From Streptomyces sp. ISL-100 (lineage in GTDB: Bacteria > Actinomycetota > Actinomycetes > Streptomycetales > Streptomycetaceae), in assembly GCF_018614615.1 (NCBI RefSeq), contig NZ_JAGGOK010000009.1:1-64000 (forward strand): a stretch of DNA of 64,000 nt. Reading direction: 5' to 3'. This document shows, piece by piece, positions 1 through 8,699 of this stretch. The notes under the pieces were generated by a model. The model saw nothing but the letters and a program-made list of their open reading frames with translations, made no database searches and was not told where the DNA came from. The position numbers were made by a program, and so were the translations under genes. Position 1 is the stretch's first letter; each line of letters opens with the position of its first letter.

Positions 1-79
1 GGAGGACGACCAGGCCGTGACCATGCCGCGAGCCTAGCCGGTGGCCGCAGTCGCCCCGCCGCGGCCCTCGCGCCGCCGG

Positions 80-490
80 TCAAGCCCCCGCGGTGGTGCT
101 TTCGATGATGTGGCAGACCATGGCGCTTTCCCCGCGCTCGGTTGCCCGGTCGGCCTGGGCTCGGGCGTGCCGGAGCGTCGTACGGAGGGCTTCGAGGTCG
201 GCGATGCGGCGGTCGATGTCGGCGAGGTGCTGGTCGAGGAGATCGGTGACGAGGGCGCAGGGCTGCTCGCCGCGGCGCTGGAGGTCGAGGATGTCCTTGA
301 TCTCTTTGAGGCTGAGGCCGAGGGCCTGGGCCTGGCGGATGAAGCCGAGGACGGGGACCGCTTTATCGGTGTAGGTGCGGTAGCCGGCGGCGGTGCGCTC
401 GGGCGGGTCGATGAGGCCGTTGGCCTCGTAGAGGCGTACGGCCTTGGGGCTCAGGCCGGTCTGGGCGGCGATGCGGCCGACGGTGAGCAT
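80..490 (-). CDS. MerR-family metal-responsive transcriptional regulator
   Basis: 136-residue protein with the N-terminal MerR winged helix (RIAAQTGLSPKAVRLYEANG, residues about 6-25, then AAGYRTY at 34-40) and a C-terminal dimerisation helix (about 80-118). Metal-sensing MerR proteins bind their ligand with cysteines near position 79 and in a C-terminal loop; here C78 sits in GEQPC and C126-H127 in the tail. A Cys near position 79 is typical of sensors of divalent ions such as ZntR and MerR, whereas Cu(+)-sensing CueR carries Ser there, so the ligand is not obvious although the neighbouring ATPase is of the Cu(+) type. The gene is divergent from the CDPS gene, and the 75-bp gap between them holds a MerR-type operator. 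Family assignment is secure; metal identity is inference. Confidence 0.93.
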   Translation of the reverse strand: MLTVGRIAAQTGLSPKAVRLYEANGLIDPPERTAAGYRTYTDKAVPVLGFIRQAQALGLSLKEIKDILDLQRRGEQPCALVTDLLDQHLADIDRRIADLEALRTTLRHARAQADRATERGESAMVCHIIESTTAGA

Positions 491-527
491 GGGTGACTCC
501 GTTCCTGGGGATGTCGCCAGTCTGCGC

Positions 528-558
528 TTGACCTTGCCCTATGGGCAAGGTCTTAGCG
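528..558 (+). promoter_or_regulatory. MerR-type operator/promoter of the CDPS operon
   Basis: A perfect inverted repeat has arms GACCTTGCCC (530-539) and GGGCAAGGTC (543-552) around TAT. It lies between a -35-like TTGACC (528-533) and a weak -10-like hexamer (TTAGCG, 553-558), giving the overlong 19-bp spacer typical of MerR-activated promoters. A transcript from this -10 would begin about at the CDPS ATG (566), and no Shine-Dalgarno is visible, so the CDPS mRNA is probably leaderless. The palindrome and spacing are seen; regulation by the adjacent MerR protein is inferred. Confidence 0.8.
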
Positions 559-565
559 TCCGGTC

Positions 566-1273
566 ATGAGCACAGAACAAGGCGAGGGCCGTACGGCGCC
601 GATGGCCGTGACACCGCTGAGCGGCCGGTGCGCCGAGGCCATCGGGCGGGCCGAGCACGCCTGCTTCGGGATCAGCCCGTTCAACAGCTACTTCTCCACC
701 GCCCGGATCCGGGAGCTGGCGGCTTGGGGGCTGTCTCGGTTCGATCGGGTGGACTTCTTCGTGCCGGACGCGCCGAGCACCTTCACCTTCGAGGCGTTGG
801 GGTACGCGCCCGAGAAGGCCGCGTGGAAGGCACGCAGACAGGGCCAGTACACCCGGAACAAGATCGCCGCGGCGCTGGATTCACTCGGTGTGGCCGGCGC
901 GGACGAGCGCGTGCTGGGTTGGCCCGAGCTGGAGCGCAACGCGGGCTTCGGCCGACTCCACGAGCAGGGGCTGAGGCGGTATGCCGAAGACTCGGGCTTC
1001 CGGGATGCGTGCCAGGAGGCGGCCGGCTGGGTGCTGGCGGGGAAGCTGCCTGCTGGGCGGCGGCCGGACGCGGAGCAGGTCGAGCGGGCGGTGCGGTATT
1101 TCCTGGCCGAGCTGCCGCTGTTTCTCGACACCCCGTCCATCGTCGGCGCTGAGGCGTCGGTCTTCTGCTACCACCAGCCGCCCGATGTTCTGCGCCGCCT
1201 GTACTCCGGTGAGCTGGGCTGGCGGCCCGCCGCCGGGCAGGGCTTCGCCGTGGTGACTCCGGCCGGACCGTGA
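566..1273 (+). CDS. tRNA-dependent cyclodipeptide synthase (CDPS), NYH-type
   Basis: 235 residues, the normal CDPS length. These enzymes take two aminoacyl-tRNAs and form a cyclodipeptide (2,5-diketopiperazine) through an aminoacyl-enzyme on a serine. The motif [11 protein letters not shown] places the nucleophile at S37 and N40; [10 protein letters not shown] supplies Y178 and E182; SVFCYH supplies Y202 and H203. As I recall AlbC numbering these positions match exactly and define the NYH subfamily. Positions I recall as the first substrate pocket read C33, G35, F65, P67, W119, L185, F186 and F200, an unusual set, so the product cannot be named. No cyclodipeptide oxidase, P450 or methyltransferase lies nearby; instead the stop codon region is followed directly by a copper ATPase gene and the promoter carries a MerR operator. 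Start ATG 566 is chosen because residue numbering and promoter position agree. Confidence 0.9.
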   Translation: MSTEQGEGRTAPMAVTPLSGRCAEAIGRAEHACFGISPFNSYFSTARIRELAAWGLSRFDRVDFFVPDAPSTFTFEALGYAPEKAAWKARRQGQYTRNKIAAALDSLGVAGADERVLGWPELERNAGFGRLHEQGLRRYAEDSGFRDACQEAAGWVLAGKLPAGRRPDAEQVERAVRYFLAELPLFLDTPSIVGAEASVFCYHQPPDVLRRLYSGELGWRPAAGQGFAVVTPAGP

Positions 1274-1320
1274 CCGGTTCCCCTTCCCGTACGACACTCA
1301 AAATGAGAGGAATTCCTGCC

Positions 1321-3522
1321 ATGGCCACCACCACACAAACCGGCACCGGCCCCATAGAACTGTCGATCACCGGGATGACCTGTGCCTCGTGCGTGGCGCG
1401 GGTCGAGCGGAAGCTGGGCAAGCTGCCCGGGGTGAGCGCCACGGTGAACCTCGCCACCGCGACCGCGCACGTCACCCGCGAGGATCCGGCGGTCGAGGTG
1501 GCGGAGCTGGTGGCCGCCGTCGAGGCCATCGGCTACGCCGCCGAGGTGGCCGGGACCGGCGCACCGGAGACCGAGGAAGGCGAGGCCGTCGACGCCGAAC
1601 AGGCGCACGTCGCCGGGCTGCGGCGCCGCCTGATCGGCTCGGCGCTGCTCGGACTGCCCGTGGTGGTCATATCCATGATCTCCGCGCTGCACTTCGCGGG
1701 CTGGGAATGGGTCGTGCTGGTCCTGGCCACTCCGGTGGTGGCGTGGGGCGCGTGGCCGTTCCACCGGGCGGCGGCGGTGAATCTGCGGCACGGTTCGGCG
1801 ACCATGGACACGCTGGTGTCGCTGGGTGTGCTGGCCGCTTATCTGTGGAGTGCGGGCACCCTGGCCGTGGGCGGGGAGCACCTGTATCTGGAGGTCGCCG
1901 TCGTGCTGACGGCGTTCCTGCTGGCCGGGCGGTTCTTCGAGGCGCGGGCCAAGCGACGGGCCGGGGAGGCGATCCGGGCGCTGATGGACCTGGGCGCCAA
2001 GGATGTCGCGGTGCTGCGCGACGGGTCCGAAGTGCGTATCCCCGTCGAGGAGTTGGCGGTCGGCGACCTCTTCGTAGCACGGCCCGGGGAAAAGATCGCC
2101 ACGGACGGGCAGGTCGTCGAGGGCGCCTCGGCGGTGGACGAGTCGCTGCTGACCGGGGAGAGCGTCCCCGTGGAGGTCGAGCCTGGCTCGCAGGTCACCG
2201 GCGCGACCGTCAACAGCCACGGCCGACTGATCGTGCGCGCGACACGGGTCGGGGCCGACACCAAGCTGGCACAGATCGCCGCGCTGGTGGAGCGCGCGCA
2301 GACCGGCAAGGCCGCGGTGCAGCGCCTGGCGGACCGGATCTCGGCGGTGTTCGTACCGGTCGTCATCGCCCTGGCGATCGGCACGTTCGGCGTGTGGATG
2401 CTGACCGGAGCCGCGGCGTCGACCGCGCTGACCGCGGCCATTGCCGTAGTGATCATCGCCTGCCCGTGCGCGCTCGGGCTGGCCACGCCCACCGCGCTGA
2501 TGGTCGGCACCGGGCGCGGTGCGCAGCTCGGGCTGCTGATCCGCGGGCCCGAGGTACTGGAATCGACGCGGCGGATCGACACCGTCGTGCTGGACAAGAC
2601 CGGCACCGTCACCGAGGGCAAGATGCGCCTGGTCGACGTCGTACCGGCCGAGGGCGAGGACGAGCAGGAGGTGCTACGGCTGGCCGGCGGGCTGGAGGAC
2701 GCCAGCGAGCACCCGATCGCCGCTGCCATCGCGAACGCCGCCCGGGTGCGCCTCGGTTCGCTCCCCGCCGTGACCAGCTTCGCCAACACCCAGGGCCGGG
2801 GCGTGAGGGGGCAGGTCGAGGGACGTACGGTCCGTGCGGGGCGGGCCGCGTGGCTGGAGGATCAGGGCCACGTACTGCCCGACGAGCTCGGCCGCGCACA
2901 GAAGGAGGCCGAAGCCGAGGGCCGTACGGTCGTCTTCGCCGCGTGGGACTCGCAGGTGCGGGGCGCGCTGGTGGTCGCCGACACCGTCAAGCCGACCAGC
3001 GCCGAGGCGGTGGCCGACCTCAAGCGGCTCGGGCTGACCCAGGTCCTGCTGACCGGCGACAACACGGCCGCGGCCCGCGCGGTCGCGGCGGAGGTCGGCA
3101 TCGACCAGGTGATCGCCGAAGTCCACCCCGAGGACAAGGTCGCCGAGGTCCAGCGGCTGCAGGGTGAGGGCCGCGTGGTGGCGATGGTCGGCGACGGCGT
3201 CAACGATGCTGCCGCCCTCGCCCAGGGCGACCTCGGCCTGGCGATGGGCACCGGCACCGATGCGGCGATCGCCGCATCCGATCTGACCCTGGTACGGGGT
3301 GACTTGCGGGCGGCGGCGGACGCGATCCGGCTGGCCCGCCGTACCCTGCGTACGATCAAGGCCAACCTGTTCTGGGCCTTCGCCTACAACGTGGCCGCGC
3401 TGCCGCTGGCCGCGCTCGGACTGCTGAACCCGATGATCGCCGGAGGGGCGATGGCGTTCTCGTCGGTGTTCGTCGTCTCCAACAGCCTGCGACTGCGCCG
3501 CTTCCAGCCCATGCACCGCTGA
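1321..3522 (+). CDS. copA: Cu(+)-type P1B heavy-metal translocating ATPase
   Basis: 733 residues from ATG 1321, which follows AGAGG; a GTG at 1270 overlapping the CDPS stop is an alternative start. It exports cytosolic metal ions using ATP. In order: one N-terminal heavy-metal-associated domain with GMTCASC (18-24); membrane segments from about 100; the actuator-domain TGES loop; the CPC metal site in IIACPCALG (C381, C383); the phosphorylated aspartate in DKTGT (D425); the SEHP nucleotide-binding motif; and the hinge GDGVNDA (D625). The last membrane helices carry YN (AFAYNV) and an MAFSS stretch, the signature of the Cu(+)-exporting P1B-1 group. It is 47 bp downstream of the CDPS gene and probably cotranscribed with it. 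Family is certain; copper is inferred from these residues. Confidence 0.95.
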   Translation: MATTTQTGTGPIELSITGMTCASCVARVERKLGKLPGVSATVNLATATAHVTREDPAVEVAELVAAVEAIGYAAEVAGTGAPETEEGEAVDAEQAHVAGLRRRLIGSALLGLPVVVISMISALHFAGWEWVVLVLATPVVAWGAWPFHRAAAVNLRHGSATMDTLVSLGVLAAYLWSAGTLAVGGEHLYLEVAVVLTAFLLAGRFFEARAKRRAGEAIRALMDLGAKDVAVLRDGSEVRIPVEELAVGDLFVARPGEKIATDGQVVEGASAVDESLLTGESVPVEVEPGSQVTGATVNSHGRLIVRATRVGADTKLAQIAALVERAQTGKAAVQRLADRISAVFVPVVIALAIGTFGVWMLTGAAASTALTAAIAVVIIACPCALGLATPTALMVGTGRGAQLGLLIRGPEVLESTRRIDTVVLDKTGTVTEGKMRLVDVVPAEGEDEQEVLRLAGGLEDASEHPIAAAIANAARVRLGSLPAVTSFANTQGRGVRGQVEGRTVRAGRAAWLEDQGHVLPDELGRAQKEAEAEGRTVVFAAWDSQVRGALVVADTVKPTSAEAVADLKRLGLTQVLLTGDNTAAARAVAAEVGIDQVIAEVHPEDKVAEVQRLQGEGRVVAMVGDGVNDAAALAQGDLGLAMGTGTDAAIAASDLTLVRGDLRAAADAIRLARRTLRTIKANLFWAFAYNVAALPLAALGLLNPMIAGGAMAFSSVFVVSNSLRLRRFQPMHR

Positions 3523-3543
3523 GCCCAGGGCACAGCGCGAGTT

Positions 3544-3570
3544 GGCCGACCGGGCCTCTCCCGGTCGGCC
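3544..3570 (+). terminator. Rho-independent-type hairpin after the copper ATPase gene
   Basis: Perfect 11-bp stem GGCCGACCGGG / CCCGGTCGGCC with a five-base loop, starting 22 bp after the ATPase stop. No strong T-run follows, as is common in Streptomyces. It suggests the DUF2182 gene has its own promoter in 3571-3712 or is reached by readthrough. Confidence 0.7.
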
Positions 3571-3724
3571 GCTGCCCCTGCGGATCCCCCGCTTTTGAGT
3601 CCTCCGGTTCTGTGATCTGCTGGAGATGTCATCCACATGTCCGTCGCTCGCCGTGGCGTGCCGCAGGCATCAAAACGGGGCCACCGGGCGGGCCGTGGCA
3701 GCGCACGTTCTTGGAGGAAGTGCC

Positions 3725-4543
3725 ATGCCGCACCTCAGACTGGCTGCGCCGGCGCCCACCCGGCCGGGAGTCCTCCTGCCGAGGCGTGATCTGGCGGTCG
3801 CTTGGATCCTGATGGTGCTGATCGCCGCGCTGGCATGGATACTCGCGGTCGGCCAGTCACGCGACATGGGAACGCAACCCGGCACCATGGGCATGGCACT
3901 CCCGCTCTTTCTGCTGCTCTGGGTGGTCATGATGGTGGCGATGATGCAGCCCTGGATGGCCCCCATCGCGATCACCTGGGCGCGTGCGATCGGTCGGCAG
4001 TCTGCGGGGGCGGTCCGCGCCGCCCGGATGACCCAGTTCGCGGGCGGCTACCTGCTCGTCTGGGCCGCGTTCGGACTGCTCGCGTACGCAGGCCTGGCCG
4101 CGACCGGGCGGCTGGTGGACGACAACCCCGACGCGGGTCGCTGGCTCGGCGCAGCCGCGTTCTTCCTCGCCGGGGTGCACCAGTTCGGGCCGCTGAAGCG
4201 CGTGTGTCTGCGGCACTGCCGCAATCCGCTCTCCCACCTGCTGCGGTACTCGCGCTTCCGGCCGTGGGCCCGCGACCTGCGCGTGGGCATGCACCATGGG
4301 CTCTACTGCCTCGGCTGCTGCTGGGGCCTGATGATCGTCCTCATCCCGCTCGGAGTGATGAACGTGGCGGCCATGGCCGGGCTGGCCGCGGTGATCTTCC
4401 TGGAGAAGCTGTGGCGGCGAGGCCCCTGGCTCACCTGGGCGGTCGGCCTCGCCTTCCTCGTACTGGCCGCCTTGGCCCCGTTCCAGGACTGGATGCTGCC
4501 CGGCCTCAGCGTGCCGCGTAGTCGGGTATCCATGCGTGCGTAG
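3725..4543 (+). CDS. DUF2182 predicted metal-binding integral membrane protein
   Basis: 272 residues from ATG 3725, preceded by GGAGGA at 3713-3718. It has several hydrophobic helices, and the family landmarks are visible: a Met-rich helix (VVMMVAMMQPWMAP), the loop VGMHHGLYCLGCCWGLM with paired His and three Cys, and the following Met-containing helices. DUF2182/COG5486 proteins are annotated as predicted metal-binding membrane proteins; their biochemical role is unknown. It lies after the copper ATPase and a hairpin, so a link to metal handling is suggested by context only. The last few residues (about SRVSMRA) run up to the breakpoint of an IS30 remnant, so the native C-terminus may have been replaced. 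Confidence 0.85.
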   Translation: MPHLRLAAPAPTRPGVLLPRRDLAVAWILMVLIAALAWILAVGQSRDMGTQPGTMGMALPLFLLLWVVMMVAMMQPWMAPIAITWARAIGRQSAGAVRAARMTQFAGGYLLVWAAFGLLAYAGLAATGRLVDDNPDAGRWLGAAAFFLAGVHQFGPLKRVCLRHCRNPLSHLLRYSRFRPWARDLRVGMHHGLYCLGCCWGLMIVLIPLGVMNVAAMAGLAAVIFLEKLWRRGPWLTWAVGLAFLVLAALAPFQDWMLPGLSVPRSRVSMRA

Positions 4544-5312
4544 GTCTCAGCCAGAGCGGGAACGACCACGGTGGTGTGACGGCTGGCGAGCTTCACGACC
4601 GTGAGGAAGCGCGTCTTCCGGTCGACCAGTGTGGCGACCTGGCTGTTGTTCGAGCCGATCACCAGATCGCCTTCCAGGTGTCCGGACTCGCTGCGGTCCT
4701 CCGCCGCCTGGGGCCGCTCCTCGATCGGTCGGGCATCGCTGATCTGTGAACGCCACTGTCCCTTCACCGTGTGACGCTTGTTCTTCCGGATCGGGCGGCC
4801 AGTTCGCAGGCGTTTGCACAACTCGCGGGGCACCATTTTCCAGCGGGTGGTGTAGATCGACCGGTAGATCGTCTCGTGGGTAATCCGCATCTGCGGGTCG
4901 TCCCCGTGATGCAGACGTAGGTGTCCGACGATCTGTTCGGGCGACCACTCCTCCTTCAGCAGCGTCAGCACCGTCTGCCTCAACGCGGGTTTGCGGGCGA
5001 GCAGGCACTGCTTCGGGCGCCGGGCGCGATCAAGCGCCCGTTCCTGCGCAGCAATCGCCCGGTAGACGTCGCGTCCGCCGTTGTTGTTGACTTCACGGCT
5101 GATCGTCGACACCGCACGTGGTGCTTGAGGACAGTGAACACCGAGCCGGGCGGCTTGCCGATCTGCCTTGAGATGACGCTGATCGACTCCCCGGCCCTCC
5201 ACCGCCGCCACAAGTCGGCCTTCATCTCGTCCGACATCCCCGGCCGACCCAGTCTCGCCACGTATACCGTCCTCAACCAGCACTGTTGCTCTGACCGGTT
5301 GAATCTAAGGCC
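4540..5312 (-). pseudogene. IS30-family transposase remnant
   Basis: Minus-strand fragment with the IS30 N-terminal helix-turn-helix (RLGRPGMSDEMKADLWRRW, then GESISVISRQIGKPPGSV) in one frame and the remainder (SPEQIVGHLR, HETIYRSIYTT, HLEGDLVIGSNNSQVATLVD) in another; the frames change near 5125. The reading stops at ALAET near 4545, so the C-terminal third with the last catalytic glutamate is missing. The upstream end (about 5312) interrupts an IS3 orfA. It is therefore a dead element inserted in another dead element, with its far end lost at the DUF2182 gene. Confidence 0.85.
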
Positions 5313-5640
5313 GCCGCCTTCAGGATGTCGTTCGCCCGGCGGAGTTCGGCGTTCTCCTTCTTCAGCCGCTTCAGTTCCGCCGACTCCTCGCTCGTCACGC
5401 CGGGCCGGTTGCCGGAGTCGACCTGGTCCTGCCGGACCCACTTGCGCAGCGTCTCGGTCGTCCCGATCCCCAGCTTGGCGGCGACAGCCTTCATCGCCGA
5501 CCGCTCGGTGTCGTAGTCCGGACGCACCTCGGCGACCATACGGACCGCTCGTTTGCGCAGCTCAAGGGGGTAAGGGGAAGGACGTGCCATGACTCGATCC
5601 TCTCAAATGATCGAGTCCCTATCGAACCCGGAACGGTTCA
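5312..5640 (-). mobile_element. 5' fragment of an IS3-family element with truncated orfA
   Basis: The orfA reading frame starts at 5590 (MARPSPYPLELRKRAVRMV) and has the IS3 helix-turn-helix and leucine-zipper region (EESAELKRLKKENAELRRAN), but is cut after NDILKAA at the junction with IS30. OrfB is absent. The terminal inverted repeat, which reads TGAACCGTTCCGGGTTCGAT on the minus strand, lies at the outer edge (ends at 5640). Inactive remnant. Confidence 0.8.
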
Positions 5641-5724
5641 AACCGAGCCGGGGCCTTGACCAGGTCAAGGCCCAAGACCAGACCCCGGGTGTCTGTACCA
5701 CACGCCCAGCCACAGCGGCCCTCT

Positions 5725-6117
5725 TCAAGTGATGGCGCACCCGCCCACATTGCGAGGCGTCACCTCCAGCCCCAGCCCTTCCACCACCTGCCGGCACCGC
5801 ACCGGGCCCGCAGGCCCGGTGAGCACCTCCAGCACCTGCTCGGTCAACACCTCCCCCGCGTCGCGGACTTCAGCCCGCCCAGGACGGAACATCTCCGCGT
5901 GCGGGGACGGGACCGGGGGCCGTACGGGACCGGCCGGGGTATGCACCATCGGCAGCTCGCCGACCACCTGGCATGCCGTCGAAATCCGGGCCAGCTCCTC
6001 CTCGCACGCCGTCAACAGCTCAGCGATCCGCTCGGCCTCCTGGCGCAGCCGGTCCGCCTCCCCACGGCAAGCCGCCTCGCGCTCCTGCAGCAGCCGAAGC
6101 ACCTCGTCGCGGCCCAT
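5725..6117 (-). pseudogene. Truncated coiled-coil/winged-helix hypothetical protein
   Basis: Starts MGRDEVLRLLQEREAACRG at 6117 and continues with a heptad-like coiled coil (about residues 5-50) and a linker. It ends inside a helix-turn-helix-like segment (VRCRQVVEGLGLEVTPRNV) after which only five residues remain before the stop. As I recall, similar proteins near transposons continue with a short winged-helix C-terminus, so this copy appears truncated at its 3' end, next to the IS3 remnant. No activity is assignable. Confidence 0.5.
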
Positions 6118-6241
6118 CCGAACCCGCCTCCCACGCCAGCCGATCAAACAGCTACCGCAACGAGAACACCGCCCCGACGGACACACCGCACCCAGCACCG
6201 TCGCTCAAGAAGAAACGCACCCTACGTATCCGTGAGCGGCG

Positions 6242-7267
6242 TCATGCTCGTCGGCTGACGCCTCGCTCCAGGAGCGTGGTCGGCAGGACTTCTGTCGTGG
6301 GCCATGACCTGTCGCCATCGATGCGCTTGAACAGCATCTCGGCGCCCTTGCGCCCCAGCTCCCGGAGGTCAAAGGCAATCACTGTGAGCGGGCGCGGCAT
6401 GAGACGGGAGAGCTCGAAGTCGTCGAAACCCATCAGCGCCGCATCACTGTCGCGGTGCCAGAGCTCTTCAAGGACGCCCACGCTGATGCGGTTGTTGCCG
6501 CAGAAAAAGGCCGTCGGCGGGCGCGAGCTGTCCAGCATTCCCGCCGCCACGCCCGCAGCGGCTTCCGGCTCGTGCACCCCCACACGGATCAGGGCGTCGT
6601 CGTAGGGCAGCCCCGCCGCGGCGAGAGCGGCCTGCACGCCGGCCAGACGTTCACGCATGGTGTAGATGGCCAGGGAATCCATGATGACGCCGATGCGCTG
6701 GTGACCGTCTTCCAGAAGGCGAGTGATGCCCGCGCTTGCTCCTCCTCGGTTGTCGATGAACACCGCGTCGCAGAGCAGGCCCGTGGGCGGCCGGTCCAGG
6801 AAGACCACAGGCGTACCCATCTCGATCTCCAGCCGTAGATAGGAGTGGTCGGTCCCGGCCGGAACGACGAGCAGGCCGTCGGCCCGGCGCTGGCAGAGCT
6901 CGAGAAGCAGGTCGCGCTCGCGCTCCGGGCTCTCCTCCGAACTGGCAGTGATCAGATGCGTGTCGTGTTCACGGGCGACCTCGGCCACCGCGCTGGCGAT
7001 CGTGGAGTAGAAGGGGTTGGCCAGGTCCTCGATCGCCAGTCCGATAGTGGCTGTCGAGTCGCCCGCGCGCAGGCTGCGGGCCAGGTCGTTCCGCCGGAAA
7101 CCCAGCTGCTTGACGGCCGTGAGAACGCTGTCGACCATTTCCTGGTTGACCGACGGCACGTTGTTGATCACGCGTGAGACGGTCTTGAGGCTCACTCCCG
7201 CCAGCTCGGCGACGTCCGTCATCGTGGGCCGCCGCGTCGGATGTCCGGCAGATCTGTTGGTCATCAC
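6242..7267 (-). CDS. LacI-family transcriptional regulator of the mannoside locus
   Basis: 341 residues. N-terminal LacI helix-turn-helix at about 15-35 (TMTDVAELAGVSLKTVSRVI) and hinge helix, then a periplasmic-binding-protein-like sugar-sensing domain (IGLAIEDLANPFYSTI, DGLLVVPAG, GTPVVFLDRPP, AALMGFDDFEL). It lies 33 bp downstream of and on the same strand as the PfkB kinase gene, so the two probably share a transcript starting near 8.43 kb. It is the best candidate to bind the five GACAACGTTGTC palindromes in the surrounding 18 kb: palindromes with a central CG are typical LacI-family operators, and two of the five lie in the divergent promoter region of its own unit. Effector unknown. 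Confidence 0.93.
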   Translation of the reverse strand: MMTNRSAGHPTRRPTMTDVAELAGVSLKTVSRVINNVPSVNQEMVDSVLTAVKQLGFRRNDLARSLRAGDSTATIGLAIEDLANPFYSTIASAVAEVAREHDTHLITASSEESPERERDLLLELCQRRADGLLVVPAGTDHSYLRLEIEMGTPVVFLDRPPTGLLCDAVFIDNRGGASAGITRLLEDGHQRIGVIMDSLAIYTMRERLAGVQAALAAAGLPYDDALIRVGVHEPEAAAGVAAGMLDSSRPPTAFFCGNNRISVGVLEELWHRDSDAALMGFDDFELSRLMPRPLTVIAFDLRELGRKGAEMLFKRIDGDRSWPTTEVLPTTLLERGVSRRA

Positions 7268-7300
7268 AACGCTCTCCCCTTCAACGATGTCATCGGCAGG

Positions 7301-8425
7301 TTAAACGCTGTCCGGGAGATCGGCCCAATGACCGCGATCAAGGGCCCCCGCGAGGACGCCCCGCTGTCCGGATCGCCAGCCTGGCGCCGACGTGCCGGGA
7401 GCGTCCAGGCGGTACGGTTCCGCTGGATCGCCGGCCGGGCCATGCGCGGGCAGAGTGCGCAGGCCGCCCACTTTCAGAGCCGCCGCCCGGGCCGCCAGTA
7501 GAAGGGTGTCCTCGGTGGACATGGCGTTGAGCAGGCCGTACAGCAGCCCCGCTGTGGCCGCGTCGCCGGCACCCGTCGTCTGCACCACCTTCACGGGCAA
7601 GGCCGGGACCCACAGCTCGCGGTCGGCCCATGACGGCCCGAGGGAGGCGAGCACCCGCCCCCCCCGGGCCAGCCGTCCGGCGCTGGCCGTACGGAGCACC
7701 AGGCCGTCGGCTCCGGCGCCGAGGGCGACCACCGCGGCGCCCGCGGTGACGAGTCGGCCCGCCGTCGCGGCGAGTCCGGACGGGGTGCGATCGACGGTGA
7801 TGCCGAGGGCGGAGGAGACGTCGTCGACGCTGGGGGTGAAGACGTCGATGAGCGGGAGCGCCTCGCGGAAGATCCGCTCCCAGTCGTGACCGGCGGCGGG
7901 AGCCTCGGGGTCGACTACGGCCAGGTCGACCGAGGTGGTCAGCCCTCGCTCGTGTGCGTCCGCGAGGAGCCGGCACAGCGGCCTGGCATGGTCCGCCAGG
8001 ATCGCCGGAAGGATGGGCGGATATCCGACGTGGAGCAGGTCTGCGGAGGTGAGGTCGACGCGGCGCCCGTCGAACCCCGCATTGGCGCCGACGTGGTGCC
8101 AGAACGTGCGGTCGGTGGAGGGCGGCTGGATTACGACGGAGTAGGAGGTGGTCGCCCCCGGGACTCGCGCGAAGGAGACCTCCGCGCCGCTGCGTCCGAG
8201 CAAGTCCGCAAGGACCGCTCCCAGGTCGTCGTCCCCGCCGTCGGCGACCAGCCGTACGGGAGCGCCGAGTGCCGCGAGATCTCCGCCGGTGTTCGACACG
8301 CAACCGCCGGCCCGGATTGACAGCGGGCCGATCTCCACCAGGGAGCCCGGCGGGATATCCGCGACGCGTGTGAGCCTCGGAATGAGATCCACGCAGACGT
8401 GTCCGGCAACTACCGCTCTGTGCAC
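7301..8425 (-). CDS. PfkB/ribokinase-family carbohydrate kinase
   Basis: 374 residues. Ribokinase-fold sugar kinases phosphorylate a sugar or sugar-acid hydroxyl with ATP. Visible landmarks are the N-terminal AGHVCVDLIP strand, the substrate-site GG in SIRAGGCVSNTGGDLAALG (about 38-56), and the C-terminal signature TTGAGDAATAGLLYG with the catalytic aspartate (about 280). The C-terminus runs about 50 residues beyond the core fold without recognisable motifs. The gene leads a minus-strand unit with the LacI regulator; a perfect operator (8487-8498) lies 62 bp upstream of the ATG. The substrate is unknown; in this locus it may feed the class I aldolase. Confidence 0.9.
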   Translation of the reverse strand: MHRAVVAGHVCVDLIPRLTRVADIPPGSLVEIGPLSIRAGGCVSNTGGDLAALGAPVRLVADGGDDDLGAVLADLLGRSGAEVSFARVPGATTSYSVVIQPPSTDRTFWHHVGANAGFDGRRVDLTSADLLHVGYPPILPAILADHARPLCRLLADAHERGLTTSVDLAVVDPEAPAAGHDWERIFREALPLIDVFTPSVDDVSSALGITVDRTPSGLAATAGRLVTAGAAVVALGAGADGLVLRTASAGRLARGGRVLASLGPSWADRELWVPALPVKVVQTTGAGDAATAGLLYGLLNAMSTEDTLLLAARAAALKVGGLRTLPAHGPAGDPAEPYRLDAPGTSAPGWRSGQRGVLAGALDRGHWADLPDSV

Positions 8426-8486
8426 GGCTTCTCACTCTCCCTGTCGGCAAGTGTCACGCGCACAGTAGCGCCGAACGACAGGGCGC

Positions 8487-8498
8487 GACAACGTTGTC
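8487..8498. promoter_or_regulatory. GACAACGTTGTC operator, site 1 (kinase-lacI unit)
   Basis: Perfect 12-bp palindrome 62 bp upstream of the kinase start. Identical sites occur at 8621, 13704, 25212 and 26585. Assignment to the LacI regulator is inference from family and proximity. Confidence 0.85.
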
Positions 8499-8620
8499 TA
8501 GTTGATCTTTGCCTGGAAGGCCTCATCTGACCGAGCTCCGCGTCCCGGCGATCTCTGTATGTGATCGACCCTCGCCGCTTGTCTTCCTCCACCCTGCACG
8601 GCACGATGATAGACGCATGG

Positions 8621-8632
8621 GACAACGTTGTC
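8621..8632. promoter_or_regulatory. GACAACGTTGTC operator, site 2 (GH38 unit)
   Basis: Perfect palindrome 68 bp before the chosen GH38 start. The longest open frame would start with a TTG inside this palindrome, which argues for a later start codon. Confidence 0.85.
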
Positions 8633-8699
8633 TCAGCAGACTTACCAAACGGCGAAGACACTCTGGTCGAGATCGGTGACGATGAGCGCGGGAGAGCGA

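Noticed and set aside
2..37. Possible 3' end of an upstream plus-strand gene (stop TAG at 35-37)
   Set aside because: Only twelve codons are visible and no motif supports coding.
3626..3724. Upstream extension of the DUF2182 reading frame
   Set aside because: The extension lacks a ribosome-binding site and homology-like sequence, whereas ATG 3725 has GGAGGA at ideal spacing.
566..4543. Cyclodipeptide oxidase or other CDPS tailoring genes
   Set aside because: Searched both strands by eye around the CDPS; only metal-related genes and IS remnants are present.
8628..8699. TTG start at 8628 for the GH38 gene
   Set aside because: The codon lies inside the operator palindrome and lacks a ribosome-binding site; ATG 8700 (or 8682) is better placed.
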